A stretch of DNA of 64,000 bases, taken from assembly GCA_949317995.1 (NCBI GenBank), contig OX439035.1, positions 83,019,959 through 83,083,958 on the forward strand, in the 5' to 3' direction. The position numbers and the translations under genes were made by a program. Positions 25,201 to 34,949 of this stretch are shown here, piece after piece. Under the pieces are notes generated by a model, which was not told the origin of the DNA, ran no database searches, and was given only the letters and a program-made list of their open reading frames with translations. Each line of letters opens with the position of its first letter. Position 1 is the first letter of the stretch. This stretch comes from Acholoe squamosa (lineage: Eukaryota; Annelida; Polychaeta; Phyllodocida; Polynoidae).

Positions 25201-28200
25201 ACGGGGATGAACCAGGGAAGGTGTTCTTTCCTGATGCTGTAGAAGAGTGACCGTGAGACCTGCAAGTGAGGAGGTTGTGTCGCCTCGTACCTCTTGTGGA
25301 GCACATGGATAAACTCCCTGAGGTACATTTGCTGGTGCTTCACCTTCTTCAAGGTCTTAGTGTCTTTCTTACCAGGTCTCATTTCGGAGTTCTCTGGGTC
25401 AGACAAGAACTCCTTGACACTCTCTATCTTGGCCTCCTGATTCACCACACGTGGAGATGGCTGGTCTGAAGGGGTTTTGAGTAGTGACCGCCTATCCATG
25501 CCAAGGGTCTTTGCCAAGCTCACCGCGATCCGCTGTTCTTTGATCACGACGGGCGAAAGCACCTTGTTCATGATGGCGGTTTTGTCCTTGCGAGGAAGGT
25601 TGGCCAGCCCTTCAAGCACAGCCTTCACACTCCTGTCATGCGCCGTCAGCTGTTCCTGTGCAGCTGCTGCAACGCGCTCCTCCACGTGCGCTACAGCAGG
25701 TTCCCCATCCGGTGCAGCTGCTGCAACGCGCTCCTCCACGTGCGCTACAGCAGGTTCCCCATCCGGTGCAGCTGCTGCAACGCGCTCCTCCATGTGCGCT
25801 ACAGCAGGTTCCCCATCCGGTGCAGCTGCTGCAACGCGCTCCTCCACGTGCGCTACAGCAGGTTCCCCATCCGGTGCAGCTGCTGCAACGCGCTCCTCCA
25901 TGTGCGCTACAGCAGGTTCAGCGACAGTTAGATGGTTCGACTGGGCATGGGCAAGCTGAGCCTGCAACTCCTTGATCTGTAGATGTGCCTCAGTCAGGTC
26001 TCTGTTCAGTAGCCCTTGTTTGTAGTAGTAGCGGTTGGTTCTGGGAGAGTTGGTCTTCCGTTGCTATTTCTTCAGGTTTTTAGGAGTGGTCAGTGTCGGT
26101 TTGGTGGTCGGTCCTGGTGTCGTCATCTTGTGGTGGGGCTGTGCACGCGGGCTGCAAACAAATGAACAATCATTAATTTTCAGTTTCATCATGCCCCATT
26201 TATTTATAAGATACATGTAAGGCTACTACACCCCTGGGGTCCCCATGATATCATTTTGATCAAGCGCGTTACACATTGAAATGGCCTTATTCTATGATAT
26301 TATACACAGTTATTCATCATTTTTGCCCTAGTAAGGCTACTACACCCCAGGATATATCATTTTGACCAAGCGCGTTACACATTGAAATGGCAGTACATGT
26401 ACAATAATCTTAATTCTAAAAATTCAACAAGCAAGGAAACATTCAACATGGAACAAACTATTCTTATCTCAGATTTATTATGATAATTACATTCACTGAG
26501 GAACACTGTCTTTACGGACGGTGGCACTGTAAATTGATAACAATTAGTTAAATGTTATCATTTAACAAGTTAAGTTAAATAGAAGTGTGGAATAAATCAT
26601 ACTAAGTAGCACTTTACTGATCAAGAATTTTAGGGCCAATTTTAGTTTTAGAATTATTATTTATAAATTTATGATTCTTCACAGTTAAGAACACAAAAGA
26701 AGGGACTATGATTCAAATACTTACGCGATGTCCTCGAGCAGTCCCACATTGAACCCCGGTGGGGAGGCCTCCTGGACCCGGCCACTTCGGCGCCTCTCTG
26801 GGGAGACGCGCCGAGCAGCCTGGCGAACGGGCCGGGCCTCCGCAACCGGGGCCCCCTCCTGTGTTGGGGCCTCCGTAGGCGGCTGTGGTGGTGCGGGCAC
26901 TACGGGGGCCTCCTCCTCCTCGGACAGCAGGAGGGGGTTCTCAGGGACATCGCCTGCCAGCGTCCGTCCCTCCTCCTCCTCGCTGGAGATTACCTCCGGG
27001 TCTTCCGGCGTCTCCTGATGTATAGAACAAGGAAAATATTCATGAATAACATTTACACGATGCACCAATGCAGTGCTGATGAGTTACTCTTTAAGTACAT
27101 AATTCTACTTTGATAACCAATTACCAAAATAACAGTGCTGATGAGTTACTCTTTAAGTACATGTATAATTCTACTTTGATAACCAATTACCAAATGACAC
27201 TTTTAATTCATACTTACTCCATACTCCTCGTAGGCCACCGACCCAAAGGAAGTGGTAGGGGAGCGGGAAGTGAACAGCGCGACCGGCAGGCCGCGCCCAC
27301 GTCCACGCGCTGGGCGACCTGCCGGTGTCTGCTTCTTGGAGCTCTTCCCGCGCCCCTTACCCTTGCCCTGGGCCGGTGGCTTTGGAGTGGCAGCAGTCGG
27401 GGTGGCGGTCTTGGCGGCAGTCTTGGCGGCGGTCTTGGGGGCGGTCTTGGCGGCCTTCGCCGGGGGACCAGCAGCAGGAGGTGCAGGGGCGGCAGGAGGT
27501 GCTGGGGCGGCCTCCCCGGAACACCCTTCCCCGGCTGCCTCCCTCTCCGCCGCGGCCTCCGCCTCCTCGCGGGCCATTTCCGCATCTACCCACTGAATAA
27601 GAAAAGGGTCACAACTTGCATTTGTCAGCAATACAATACAGGCATGTTTATGCTATACTAGAATTAAGAATTAAGAATTCATAGTTACTTTACATACATA
27701 CATGTACATTACATTTATAATTTACATTGGTTGAATGTCTGCTATGGTTTGCATTTTACATGTACAAGTTTAATTTCATCATTTCATACCTCAGCCGCAT
27801 TGGCATCTGTCCATGCCGGCGGTGCGACGCCCCGGCGCCGGGCATCATCCAGGGCCCTCTTCTTGGCGGCCCGGAAGGCCCCCATCCTCCTCTTCCTTTC
27901 CTTGCCCTTCTCCGAGCGCTGGGCATCGCACCGCCGTGCACTCTGGGCCTTGCGGAGGTTCTCAGCCCGCCGCACCACCTCCTCTCCCTCCTTCTCCTCC
28001 CTCCTGGCCATGTACGCCTTCTGTGAGGCGGTGTGGCTCACCGCCTCACCCTCAGGCAACTTTTTGCGACCCATTCTGAAAAGGAGAAGAAAAGCACTGA
28101 GAAAAGAGCAAATATCAACACTGTAACATGTACAACAAATAGGTGGAAATATGTCTATATTCTAAAGAATGGATGTATTGACCATGCCAGGATACTGTGC

Positions 28201-31200
28201 AAGATTACTGACACATTGGGAGACCTCTGGGAAGCGACATGTGTATTGTAACTGAGAATTTATCAAAAATTGTCCTACCCCAGATACATGTTGAATTTTT
28301 TTTTTCAGAAATGAAAGGATGACCATTCCACATGATAGAGGTACCATAGGCGCACATTGTGTTAATTTTTGGGGGGGCTGACTACAGGATAGGTGCCTTT
28401 TTTATGCATAATAGTGGTTATGTAACGCGCTTGATGAAAATAAATTCTTCCATAAATCATAGTAATTAAAGTCTAACACACATCATATTAGGTCTGGACA
28501 TTAGATAGTAGTCCCAAATAATATATTAACACCAAAAATACACGAGTTTGCTATTACAGTGTACAAAGGAGGGATTTTTGACTCGCCGGTAACGCGCTTG
28601 ATGAAAATAACATCTAACGTCTTCTGGTGGTCACTGTGCCAATATAATCAAACCCAGCAGCGATGTAACACATTTAGACAATAAAATACACATAGAGGAG
28701 GTATCATAACCACAGGAATGTGTGTAAATAGTGGGAATATGGAGAAAATCGATCGAAATGGTACCTAAAACAGTGCCAGCAGGGAAGAGAAAATGATTTG
28801 GCATGGGTGGAGGGGTCCAAAATGGCGGAGAAGGTACCAAACCTGCACTAAAACAAAGCCAGGGCCTTATTCTATCGTTTTAACCATAGTTATTCATCTA
28901 TTTGCCCATATATGTGCCACTACAGGCCATAATATCATTTTCATCAAGCGCGTTACCGTCGAGTTGAATTTTGGTCAAGCGCGTTACATGCCAATTGTAA
29001 GCCTACAGAAGGTACCGAGACAGTGGCAGCGCTTGTATTATCGCCCACGTCGATCGTCTAACATGTTTTCTACACGATTTACACACTTTCGGTACAAAAA
29101 AACCACATCAAATACATCAATCGACATTCAACATCAATATTTCATCAAGTTTCCATCAATATCACTCACCTCTTTGACAATATTGTCGAAACTTTCGGCG
29201 TTAAACACCTGAGACTTGCCGTCCAAACAAGTTGAGACAAGCAATAACAACTTCCGGGAAGTTCCCGGATGGAGGCGACTTCCGCCCGGGTAACAGGAGC
29301 TGTTTTTCTTCTCCCGCCATAATTTTGCCGAATACCGATCAAGCGCGTTACATATGATAAACGACCATGGTTTGGGGCAACCGAAGCATGTAGAGACCCG
29401 ATTTTTTTTTTAAACCGACACCTCAACAATAGATACACACTATATAATAGGTGAGATTACCCCTAGATGATTTATATAGGCTGCACAGAGGAAAGTGTTG
29501 CTTCAGGGGGAGTGGGGATGACTGACTTGAAAATTACTTGAATGTGTATTGCGCGCACAGGCCGGGAGATAAAAAAAAAATTTTTTTCCTCAAAAATACC
29601 CCATATGCTCCCCCTCTATGCTGATAGATGAGAAACCATATGCAACAGTTATAGTATCTATTATATTGATTTTCAATTTTGATCAAGCGCGTTACACGTA
29701 CTATTTCAACTTAGAAGACCTGATGTTAAAAAAGAATTACTGGACATGTCACCTCCAATACACATGGAATTGTTAGATAGGACCCCCAGCTATGAAATAA
29801 ATAATAATATGGTGGACTACTACTGCTTTCCTTGATGATATTTGGTCTGGAATAAGGTGGAAATTGAAAAAAAAAACAATTTTTGGCAATTTTCCAACTT
29901 TGGGCCACCATAGCTCAAAAAATATTGGTCCGACATACGCAAATTTGCCCTCTTTTTGAAGCTAAACATGTTTTCTTTCAAATGAGACCATAAATAAGAA
30001 GATTGGTTGAACAGTTTTTATTCTGGAGCCACATGTATCCAAAAAGACCCCAAAAACCCAAAGGTGGGGCAGTTCACAGGAATCACCCATACATACACTG
30101 TAAGACTGAGAAAACATAGCAAAGTATGTGACAGGGACACGTCTACGACTTCGTATGTCGCTGGTTTTTACCATAGAAATGCTACATGAAACATGACAGG
30201 GACCAGCAGAAGTAAATTTGACTCAACCCGGTATGCAAATACATTGTTTTTATACAATTTTGAGGGGTTAAATCATCAAAATAACTTCACCATCATGTTC
30301 TCAAGGGTATATTTCATTAATTTGAGGAGTAATTCGACCAGAGAATAGCTATTAATATGTTAAATTCATCATTTTCTTACCTGCTTTCGGCTGTAGATTG
30401 TTCACTGGAACGAACGCCAACTGCCTAACACCCGGGAACCACACCAGACGGCATAGCGGGGTTTAGTTCCAGCGTTTGCCACCAGTCGTAGACGTGTCCG
30501 CGGTCGTAGACGTGTCCGCGCCTGTACATTTCTTATGATATCTCTGGTTCTACAAGGAATCTATTAACCAAACTTACAGGGTTTATTGCTGTCATATGAA
30601 GGTATAAGGCCCACATAATAAGGATAGTTAAACATCAAAACCCTAGAAGCTATGAGTGCATGTAAGGTCGTAGACGTGTCTGTGCGTAAACTACCCCAAA
30701 ACCATATCATAGCCTGTCGAACATACAGTTGTACAGGCAAGTTCATTTTTTTTGTGGCCTACATAGGTACATGTAAGGTCTCTACCTGGTAAATTTCATT
30801 AGTCCATCTACTATGTCTTTCATGGTGCAAAACAACCTGAAAAAGGTCGTAGACGTGTCCTCACGACGAATACACCAAAGGTTTTATGTACCCAGTCACC
30901 ACATAAGAGAATGCTTGAACCCCCAACTATAACAAAATAATTCTATACCCTAGGGGGATATCATAGATTAAATAAATAAGGATTTGCCTCTTTATTTTTT
31001 TTTTTTTGGTAGCAAGAGGAAAAAATTTGTTCCTCATTTTTACCCCAAAAATCACCCTTTTTGGCTATTCTGACCCCTGTAGCTCACTTATTATGCTTCA
31101 CAGATAGGTAAAACCATGGTTCCCCTTCAAGCTCTAAGCCTTGGGGACCAGAATGCATGAAAAACACAACTACATCTCTTATTTTGAAGAATTTATTGAC

Positions 31201-32808
31201 AGGGAGGCAAAGGCAACCTATTTGACGACGATCTGTGACTATGGGTCATATAGTAGTGTTAAGTTTAGAGTCTTTTTCAAGACTAGTTCATGTGATACCT
31301 AATAATGAACTCGATAATCCTTTTGTATGGATTGTTTAAAATTACCAGATCCATTACACATATCTGGTTAATAACTTATACTGTCGAATTGTATTGACCT
31401 ACATATCATAACTATTCGTAACTAAATAATACTATTCTCGTGATTCTCAAGAAGTCGTCATAGTTCAGACTCATGAGCATCACTGTCAGAGCAAATAGCC
31501 TCGATGCAATTTTTATAAACTAATAGTTTTGGCAAAAGTAGTTCTACAGCGTAGGGACAGTATCCTTAGCCCTTTAATTGTTTCTAGTTCTATTAGAGTT
31601 TGGAGTATGTAAATATGGTCTGTATGGCCTTACTTATCTGTTTTGAGACTAATACTAGATCACGAGACCAGAAGAGCTGTACCACGTGACTACGCCGACT
31701 TCTTGAGGTTACACGCTAGCCGTATATGTTATCCCTATATAATATCTAATAGTTATAACTCCTACCTATTGTCTGGGGGAGTAGTGTAGAGGTATACCGG
31801 TATGTGTATTTTATTAAGGTGCTGTCTGGTGTGGCGGGTGAGTCCTGTCGCTGGATGTTCCTAGGGTTTTGGATAGGTGGCAGCACTGATCTGGACCTGT
31901 GGGACATCTGGCGACAAGCACTAGGGTTCCTATATAAAGCCCTGGGCTCAGTCGCTACGTCAGAGGCCCTTCAGGCCTCCGTTCTGAATATTAATAAGGA
32001 AAGTGAAGATTAGCTGCCCCACCTACACCTTCCGGGTAGCCGTTGTTGCTAAATAAAACCGTTGGCATACACTTGAATCACTGTCTTGTCTTTTCCTTCC
32101 TAACCGCAAGACTCGAACCACCGAACTGGTAAAACAAACCATTACACAATTCAATTACAGATGACAGACAACAGGAATCCATCTAGGCCAAATCAGGATT
32201 AAATCATATATTATAAATTCCCTTACCTTAACTTTGTCAAATTCACTAAATGATCACACCATTTGATAGCCTGTCATTTTTTTTTCTCTTATCCCACGTG
32301 ATTTCATCCTGATATATTGATTTTAGACTTACTTTTTACCAACAGGAACTGCCCATGTCTTCTCTCTCCGCACTATTGAGAGTGCACACACAAGAGGGTT
32401 TCCTTTCATCATTAAAAATTATCTGGCTATTTACAAAGGAAATAATTTAAGCATAAAACTACTATACCCTTCATATATAGAAAGAAATAGAGTAAATCTT
32501 CTTTGTCGTCATTCTTTCCTAATAACCTTGGATTCTACAGAACGTAAATTCTGTATGTGATGTATTGCTTCAAGGAAAAACTACACCATGATCTCATGTT
32601 GTTTCAGGAAGGCCCTCCTTACATTACAAATGCACATTGTTTTATTTACAGTTACATGCAACTAGTGAAGGAGGAGGATGGTACAGAATACAAAGCTCTC
32701 AATTTTAACGACACATTTATGGAAAATTTTATGGTAATTCTCGCCTCAGGAACCAAGGACTTCCCAGAGGAAATTGTTCAAGACTTCTTCATTGTTACTG
32801 TTGAATAA
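10010..32808 (+). CDS. IQANK1-like C-terminal-domain protein, paralog 1 (5 exons)
   Basis: Exons are 10010-10244, 10783-10885, 12077-12211, 12440-12577 and 32652-32808. All introns are GT-AG and phases are consistent (1, 2, 2, 2), giving 255 residues. Residues 1-80 are Lys/Ala/Pro-rich and resemble a histone H1 tail. The rest is a compact domain with TIGLKSFAKYL, then RNVNMLNVLNQNDM, RIRLALIGGLRYGKPVVFNM and a FFIVTVE end. From memory this module matches the C-terminal part of IQ motif and ankyrin repeat protein 1, but no IQ or ankyrin repeats are present; that assignment is tentative. The start is the first ATG of the Lys-rich frame and has the same MPPK opening as the paralog at 35796. The last intron (12578-32651) holds nested transposons. 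An AATAAA overlaps the stop codon (32804-32809). Function is unknown. Confidence 0.75.
11592..11816. mobile_element. Foldback element in intron 2 of paralog 1
   Basis: CTGGAGGGCATTT at the left end is mirrored by AAATGCCCTCCAG at the right end. The interior carries TACGACT and related motifs in both directions. Non-coding, about 225 bp. Confidence 0.55.
11906..11960. mobile_element. Minimal 55-bp hairpin of the CTGGAG family
   Basis: Two perfect arms starting CTGGAGGTTAATTCAAAAC are separated by a 9-base loop. The arm sequence is the same as the ends of the 460-bp element at 7919-8378, so this is an extreme internal deletion or a solo foldback of that family. Confidence 0.7.
12752..13115 (+). 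repeat. Left LTR
   Basis: 364 bp, TG...CA ends. Contains a TATA-like box (CTATATAAAGCCC, about 12897) and a polyadenylation signal (TAAATAAAACC, about 13018). By eye about a tenth of positions differ from the right LTR, so the insertion is not recent. Just inside, TGCCGTGAC at about 13119 matches the complement of the tRNA-His acceptor stem and is a weak primer-binding-site candidate. Confidence 0.75.
13162..14640 (+). pseudogene. Degenerate gag-like coding region
   Basis: Coding-looking stretches lie in alternating frames: 13162-13530 (frame 1), about 13515-13925 (frame 3, a strong coiled coil rich in Glu/Lys/Gln), about 13925-14460 (frame 1, Pro/Gly/Ser-rich with many GxxP and PxxP turns), and about 14450-14640 (frame 3). 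At least three frameshifts and a stop at 14047-14049 separate them. Position directly after the left LTR and the order coiled coil, then low-complexity Pro/Gly region, suggest a Gag. No CCHC zinc knuckle or major homology region could be identified, so the assignment rests mainly on position. Confidence 0.5.
14640..14800. repeat. Palindromic CCAACGTTGGGCC repeat patch
   Basis: Overlapping palindromes of the type GCCAACGTTGGCC and GGCCCGATGCATCGGGCC fill 14665-14765. They interrupt the downstream end of the gag-like region. A looser version of the same style, with GCCCAATATAAGCCGA units and the following GCTACCTGGG, occurs at 63380-63460. Confidence 0.5.
16464..16560. repeat. 29-bp tandem repeat, three units
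   Basis: Units beginning CCTCCCTTGGTCATTTCTTT start at about 16465, 16494 and 16523. They lie within transposon A downstream of its gene. Confidence 0.7.
18605..18945 (-). repeat. Coding minisatellite, Pro-Gln-Gln-Pro-Pro-Val-Ala type
   Basis: A 21-bp-based tandem array within the dead transposase gene of transposon A encodes repeated PPVAPQQ and PPVAPQP units. The plus-strand ORFs over it are mirror images and are not genes. Confidence 0.75.
19200..19320. repeat. AT microsatellites
   Basis: (TA)n runs at about 19214-19254 and 19301-19318, inside an intron of the transposon A gene. Confidence 0.85.
21753..23290. repeat. About 382-bp tandem repeat array in transposon B
   Basis: Four near-identical units, spaced 382 bp for the first three, each begin at or near an AAGCGCGTTAC motif (21755, 22134, 22516, 22880) and end at the next one (23244). 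The fourth unit is slightly shorter and its junction sequence differs. The 88-codon ORF repeated in each unit is a by-product of the repeat. Units are almost identical, which implies recent amplification or homogenisation. Confidence 0.85.
23349..28074 (-). CDS. Transposase-like gene of transposon B (4 exons, one internal TAG)
   Basis: Exons are 28074-27790, 27592-27218, 27014-26725 and 26151-23349, with good GT-AG sites and matching phases (0, 0, 2), about 1,250 codons. The N-terminal exons encode an Arg/Lys-rich helix, an Ala/Lys/Pro linker and an acidic Glu-rich part. The last exon opens with a coiled coil and five 18-residue repeats. The core is shared with transposon A: CLC..H at residue 264 (numbered from the ATG at 25967), MDFAENW with Asp390, SDSPSSQYRN with Asp475, and FEAGHGKGPCDGVG with Glu508 or Asp517, then a PCC cysteine cluster near 610. 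These acidic residues could form a DDE/D RNase H-like active site. A C-terminal SH3/Tudor-like region (residues about 755-835) is absent from A. A TAG at 26064-26066 interrupts the otherwise continuous frame, followed by CAA, so this copy may be dead or read through. The superfamily is not certain. Confidence 0.7.
25660..25920 (-). repeat. 54-bp coding tandem repeat, five units
   Basis: Five units encode EPAVAHMEERVAAAAPDG, with Met/Val alternating at one position. They lie in the N-terminal part of the last exon of the transposon B gene. Unit identity is very high, so the number probably varies between copies. Confidence 0.85.
28075..30088 (-). other. 5' subterminal region of transposon B
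   Basis: Non-coding segment upstream of the transposon B gene, with six AAGCGCGTTAC motifs in both orientations. The promoter of the transposase gene should be here. Short ORFs at 28631-29440 have no support. Confidence 0.6.
31785..32146 (+). repeat. Right LTR
   Basis: 362 bp, direct copy of 12752-13115, preceded by a purine-rich tract and followed by CAAT. The TATA-like box and AATAAA are kept. Confidence 0.75.
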
Positions 32809-32992
32809 ACTATTCAAACATCCATTCCATTCACACACAATAGAGTGTACATATACAGTTGTAGAATTGAAGAGCGAAATAGACTTTGACTCCATTTGAC
32901 CTAGTTTCACCTTCCTTTCTCAATTTGACTCAATTAGCCAATTTTTGACCAATGTGACCTCACTTATCCAGAAATGATCCAGTTCAACCTAT

Positions 32993-33170
32993 AGCCACTG
33001 GGTGTGGGAACCAGCGGCTACAGGGTGCGGGTGTGGCAACTGTAAGAACTAGCAGCTATCTCATAGCAGCTACTGTATGTGGGAACCAGCAGTTACTGGG
33101 TGTGGGAATCATAAGCTACTCGGAGTGGGAACTAGTGGTTACTGGGTGTGAGACCCAGTAGCTACTCTAT
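32993..33170. repeat. Degenerate tandem repeat downstream of paralog 1
   Basis: Units of about 30 bp of the type GCTACTGGGTGTGGGAACCA recur five or six times with many changes. Non-coding. Confidence 0.6.
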
Positions 33171-33275
33171 ATGTTATTTGAAATTATATTTTATTTAATA
33201 TTTGCAATTAGGGCTTACACGTATATACAGTTTGTATGTGTGAGGGTGTGAAATATTTCACCAACTGTATACAAA

Positions 33276-33529
33276 TGTAGCACTTAATGATCCTTGGTTC
33301 ACAATTGACATCGCTCTCACAATATTTTATACTCATCTGTACCAAATAACGTAATTCATGTTTGTTCAATAAAAATCATATAAGGTTGTCTTTTATCCTG
33401 CATCATATAGTTTTGTCACCGTTAAGATTAAGGACTTCGTATGATTAAGATTATTACAACTTACTAGAAGAAAGTTCAACCAAACGATTTACTGTTAATC
33501 ACAACACATAAAAATAATCTCTGCAAATA

Positions 33530-33534
<5 letters not shown>
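33276..33534 (+). repeat. 259-bp dispersed repeat, copy 1
   Basis: Starts TGTAGCACTTAATGATCC and ends CTCTGCAAATAACTAC directly before an (AT)n microsatellite. A near-identical copy is at 40173-40431, also ending in a microsatellite. Contains AATAAA. Both copies lie downstream of an IQANK1-like paralog. It could be a SINE-like repeat with a simple tail or part of the duplicated segment. Confidence 0.65.
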
Positions 33535-33596
<62 letters not shown>

Positions 33597-33764
33597 GTGT
33601 TATAATTATCTAGCTACTAGTTATTATAATGGTATATATTGTAGCGGTTCTGCTACTCAGGTGTCTGCTACACTGGGACTCACATAGGGGGCAGGCCTGC
33701 ATAGTCTCATCTAGGTCACCTGACCCCCTCCCAGGTAGCCACCACACACACAAGGAGGCGGTCA

Positions 33765-33800
<36 letters not shown>

Positions 33801-33830
33801 TGTATGTATGTATGTATGTATGTATGTATG

Positions 33831-33875
<45 letters not shown>
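33535..33875. repeat. AT and GTAT microsatellites
   Basis: (AT)n at about 33536-33593, (GTAT)n at about 33776-33835 and (AT)n at about 33836-33873. Tyr/Ile-repeat ORFs over these are artefacts. Confidence 0.9.
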
Positions 33876-33990
33876 CTACACACACACATATAAATTGTCG
33901 ATCAGTATCAACAATACCCGCGACCGTAGATGTTCAAAAAGTGGACGGAATGATGCATCCTTATATATACTTGCATTTCCCCCTAATTAT

Positions 33991-34111
33991 AGGGAGGTTT
34001 AGCAAAGACTACGTACGTCACCCGTAGCTCATTTAACGCAGACGTACCAAGGCTGTAGGTATGCTGCACGTCTGTGTTAGATTGCCCACGTAGTCGCCGC
34101 TAAACCTCCCT
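33991..34111. mobile_element. 121-bp foldback element
   Basis: AGGGAGGTTTAGC at the left and GCTAAACCTCCCT at the right are inverted copies, with a second inner inverted match around GACTACGT and ACGTAGTC. Non-coding. Confidence 0.6.
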
Positions 34112-34580
34112 TGGGCTTGACAACCGCTGTGAGAATTGACTGGCATTTCTTTTGAAGGAAAGCGGGGGTGGTATAGGCCTACCATTTGAAAATGACATTA
34201 AATTTGAGTACAATCAATAATTCATCATACTAGATCATTCTGACTCTCAAAATAAATGGTGATGGTGTTAATATCATACATGCTTTCTAGAGTGTAATCA
34301 GTGTATGGTTACCCTGGTGTAAAACATCCTACATACCACCCCCCCCCCTCAAATCAGCGTCAAAATTATAACCTAGGGTCACGGTGACGAGACTGTGATA
34401 CAGTAACTAATCATGTTGTGCTCTAGGCCGTTGTTTATGTCTGTGAGATTGGTATCTCCTATTGCATGCACTCCCTGCTAAAAGCCAGACCAAAGCAAAT
34501 AGCTATACGGACTGGGTAAGTCAGGTGAGGCAGCTATAAACACTACCTTATGATATGGTCTATCATCTTGGTGGGGAAAT

Positions 34581-34949
34581 TTTCCAGAGGCGTATGAACT
34601 AAATCTTGACTTGGGGGGGGGGGGGGGCAGGGGCCCCCATTACACCCATCGTAATTCATCGGCTAGAGCATGCTGACACTTTCCATGCATATATAAAATA
34701 TGTTTACAAAAGTAGTCTTAGGTGAGTCTTTGGTGACTTTTCCCTGTGTTTTGAAACTCTGACTCCCATTTTCCCCCTATTCCCCTACCATAATGCCAGG
34801 ATCTGGGGGAGACTTTGGGAATGTTTTGCTTCTTATCATGGGTCTTGGCAAATTTCTTTGGGGGGCCCAGACATATCGGGGCCCCACCTCCATTGGGATT
34901 GGGGGGGGGGGCGGGTCTGCCCCCCCCCCTTTTCCTACGCCCCTGGAAA
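34581..34949. repeat. TIR-bounded G/C-run repeat
   Basis: TTTCCAGAGGCGTA at the left is mirrored by TACGCCCCTGGAAA at the right. The interior contains long G and C runs (34612-34627, 34902-34911, 34920-34929). Probably an old non-autonomous element. Confidence 0.5.

Larger units (their letters stand above)
21206..30088 (-). mobile_element. DNA transposon B (TIR, 4-bp TSD, AAGCGCGTTAC repeats), nested in A
   Basis: Perfect 32-bp terminal inverted repeats (21206-21237 and 30057-30088) start GGGTGATTCCTGTGAACTGC. They are flanked by ATAC at 21202-21205 and 30089-30092. The element is 8,883 bp. The motif AAGCGCGTTAC (usually preceded by GATC) occurs at about 21391 (inverted), 21755, 22134, 22516, 22880, 23244, 26261, 26371, 28423 and 28591 (inverted), 28947, 28978, 29341 and 29684. 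It is not seen outside these ends. The element contains a four-exon transposase-like gene on the minus strand and a 382-bp tandem array. Intact TIRs and a largely open gene make it younger than transposon A. Confidence 0.85.
15476..31248 (-). mobile_element. DNA transposon A (TIR, 4-bp TSD, GTCGTAGACGTGTCC repeats)
   Basis: The ends are inverted over 34 bp with five mismatches (15476-15509 and 31215-31248), with the identical core ATAGTCACAGATC. They are flanked by TATA on both sides (15472-15475 and 31249-31252). Without transposon B the element is about 6.9 kb. The 15-bp motif GTCGTAGACGTGTCC, or a one- to two-base variant, occurs about 16 times within it: at 15667, 16028, 16401, 16421, several sites at 20059-20219, three at 20829-20921, 30135, 30485, 30503, 30667 and 30846. 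None lies inside transposon B. The minus strand carries a decayed multi-exon transposase-like gene. Confidence 0.8.
12752..32146 (+). mobile_element. LTR retrotransposon, gag-only, interrupted by nested DNA transposons
   Basis: Two direct LTRs (12752-13115 and 31785-32146) begin TGTAGAGGTATACCGGTA and end TTACA. The whole element is flanked by CAAT (12748-12751 and 32147-32150). A purine-rich tract (CTGGGGGAGTAG) sits directly before the right LTR. After removal of the inserted transposon at 15476-31248 and its duplicated target, the element is about 3.6 kb. It keeps a degenerate gag-like region (13162-14640) but no reverse transcriptase, integrase or protease that I can see. It was therefore probably non-autonomous. 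It lies in the last intron of the host gene in the same orientation. Confidence 0.75.

Noticed and set aside
25477..25975. Cys/Ala/Ser- and Gln/Leu/Pro-repeat ORFs on the plus strand
   Set aside because: Mirror translations of the 54-bp coding repeat of the transposon B gene.
21391..29700. Repeats as a CRISPR-like array
   Set aside because: The context is eukaryotic, spacing is irregular and both orientations occur; the sites are transposon motifs.
33610..34027. Tyr/Ile/Met-Cys repeat ORFs
   Set aside because: Translation of AT and GTAT microsatellites.
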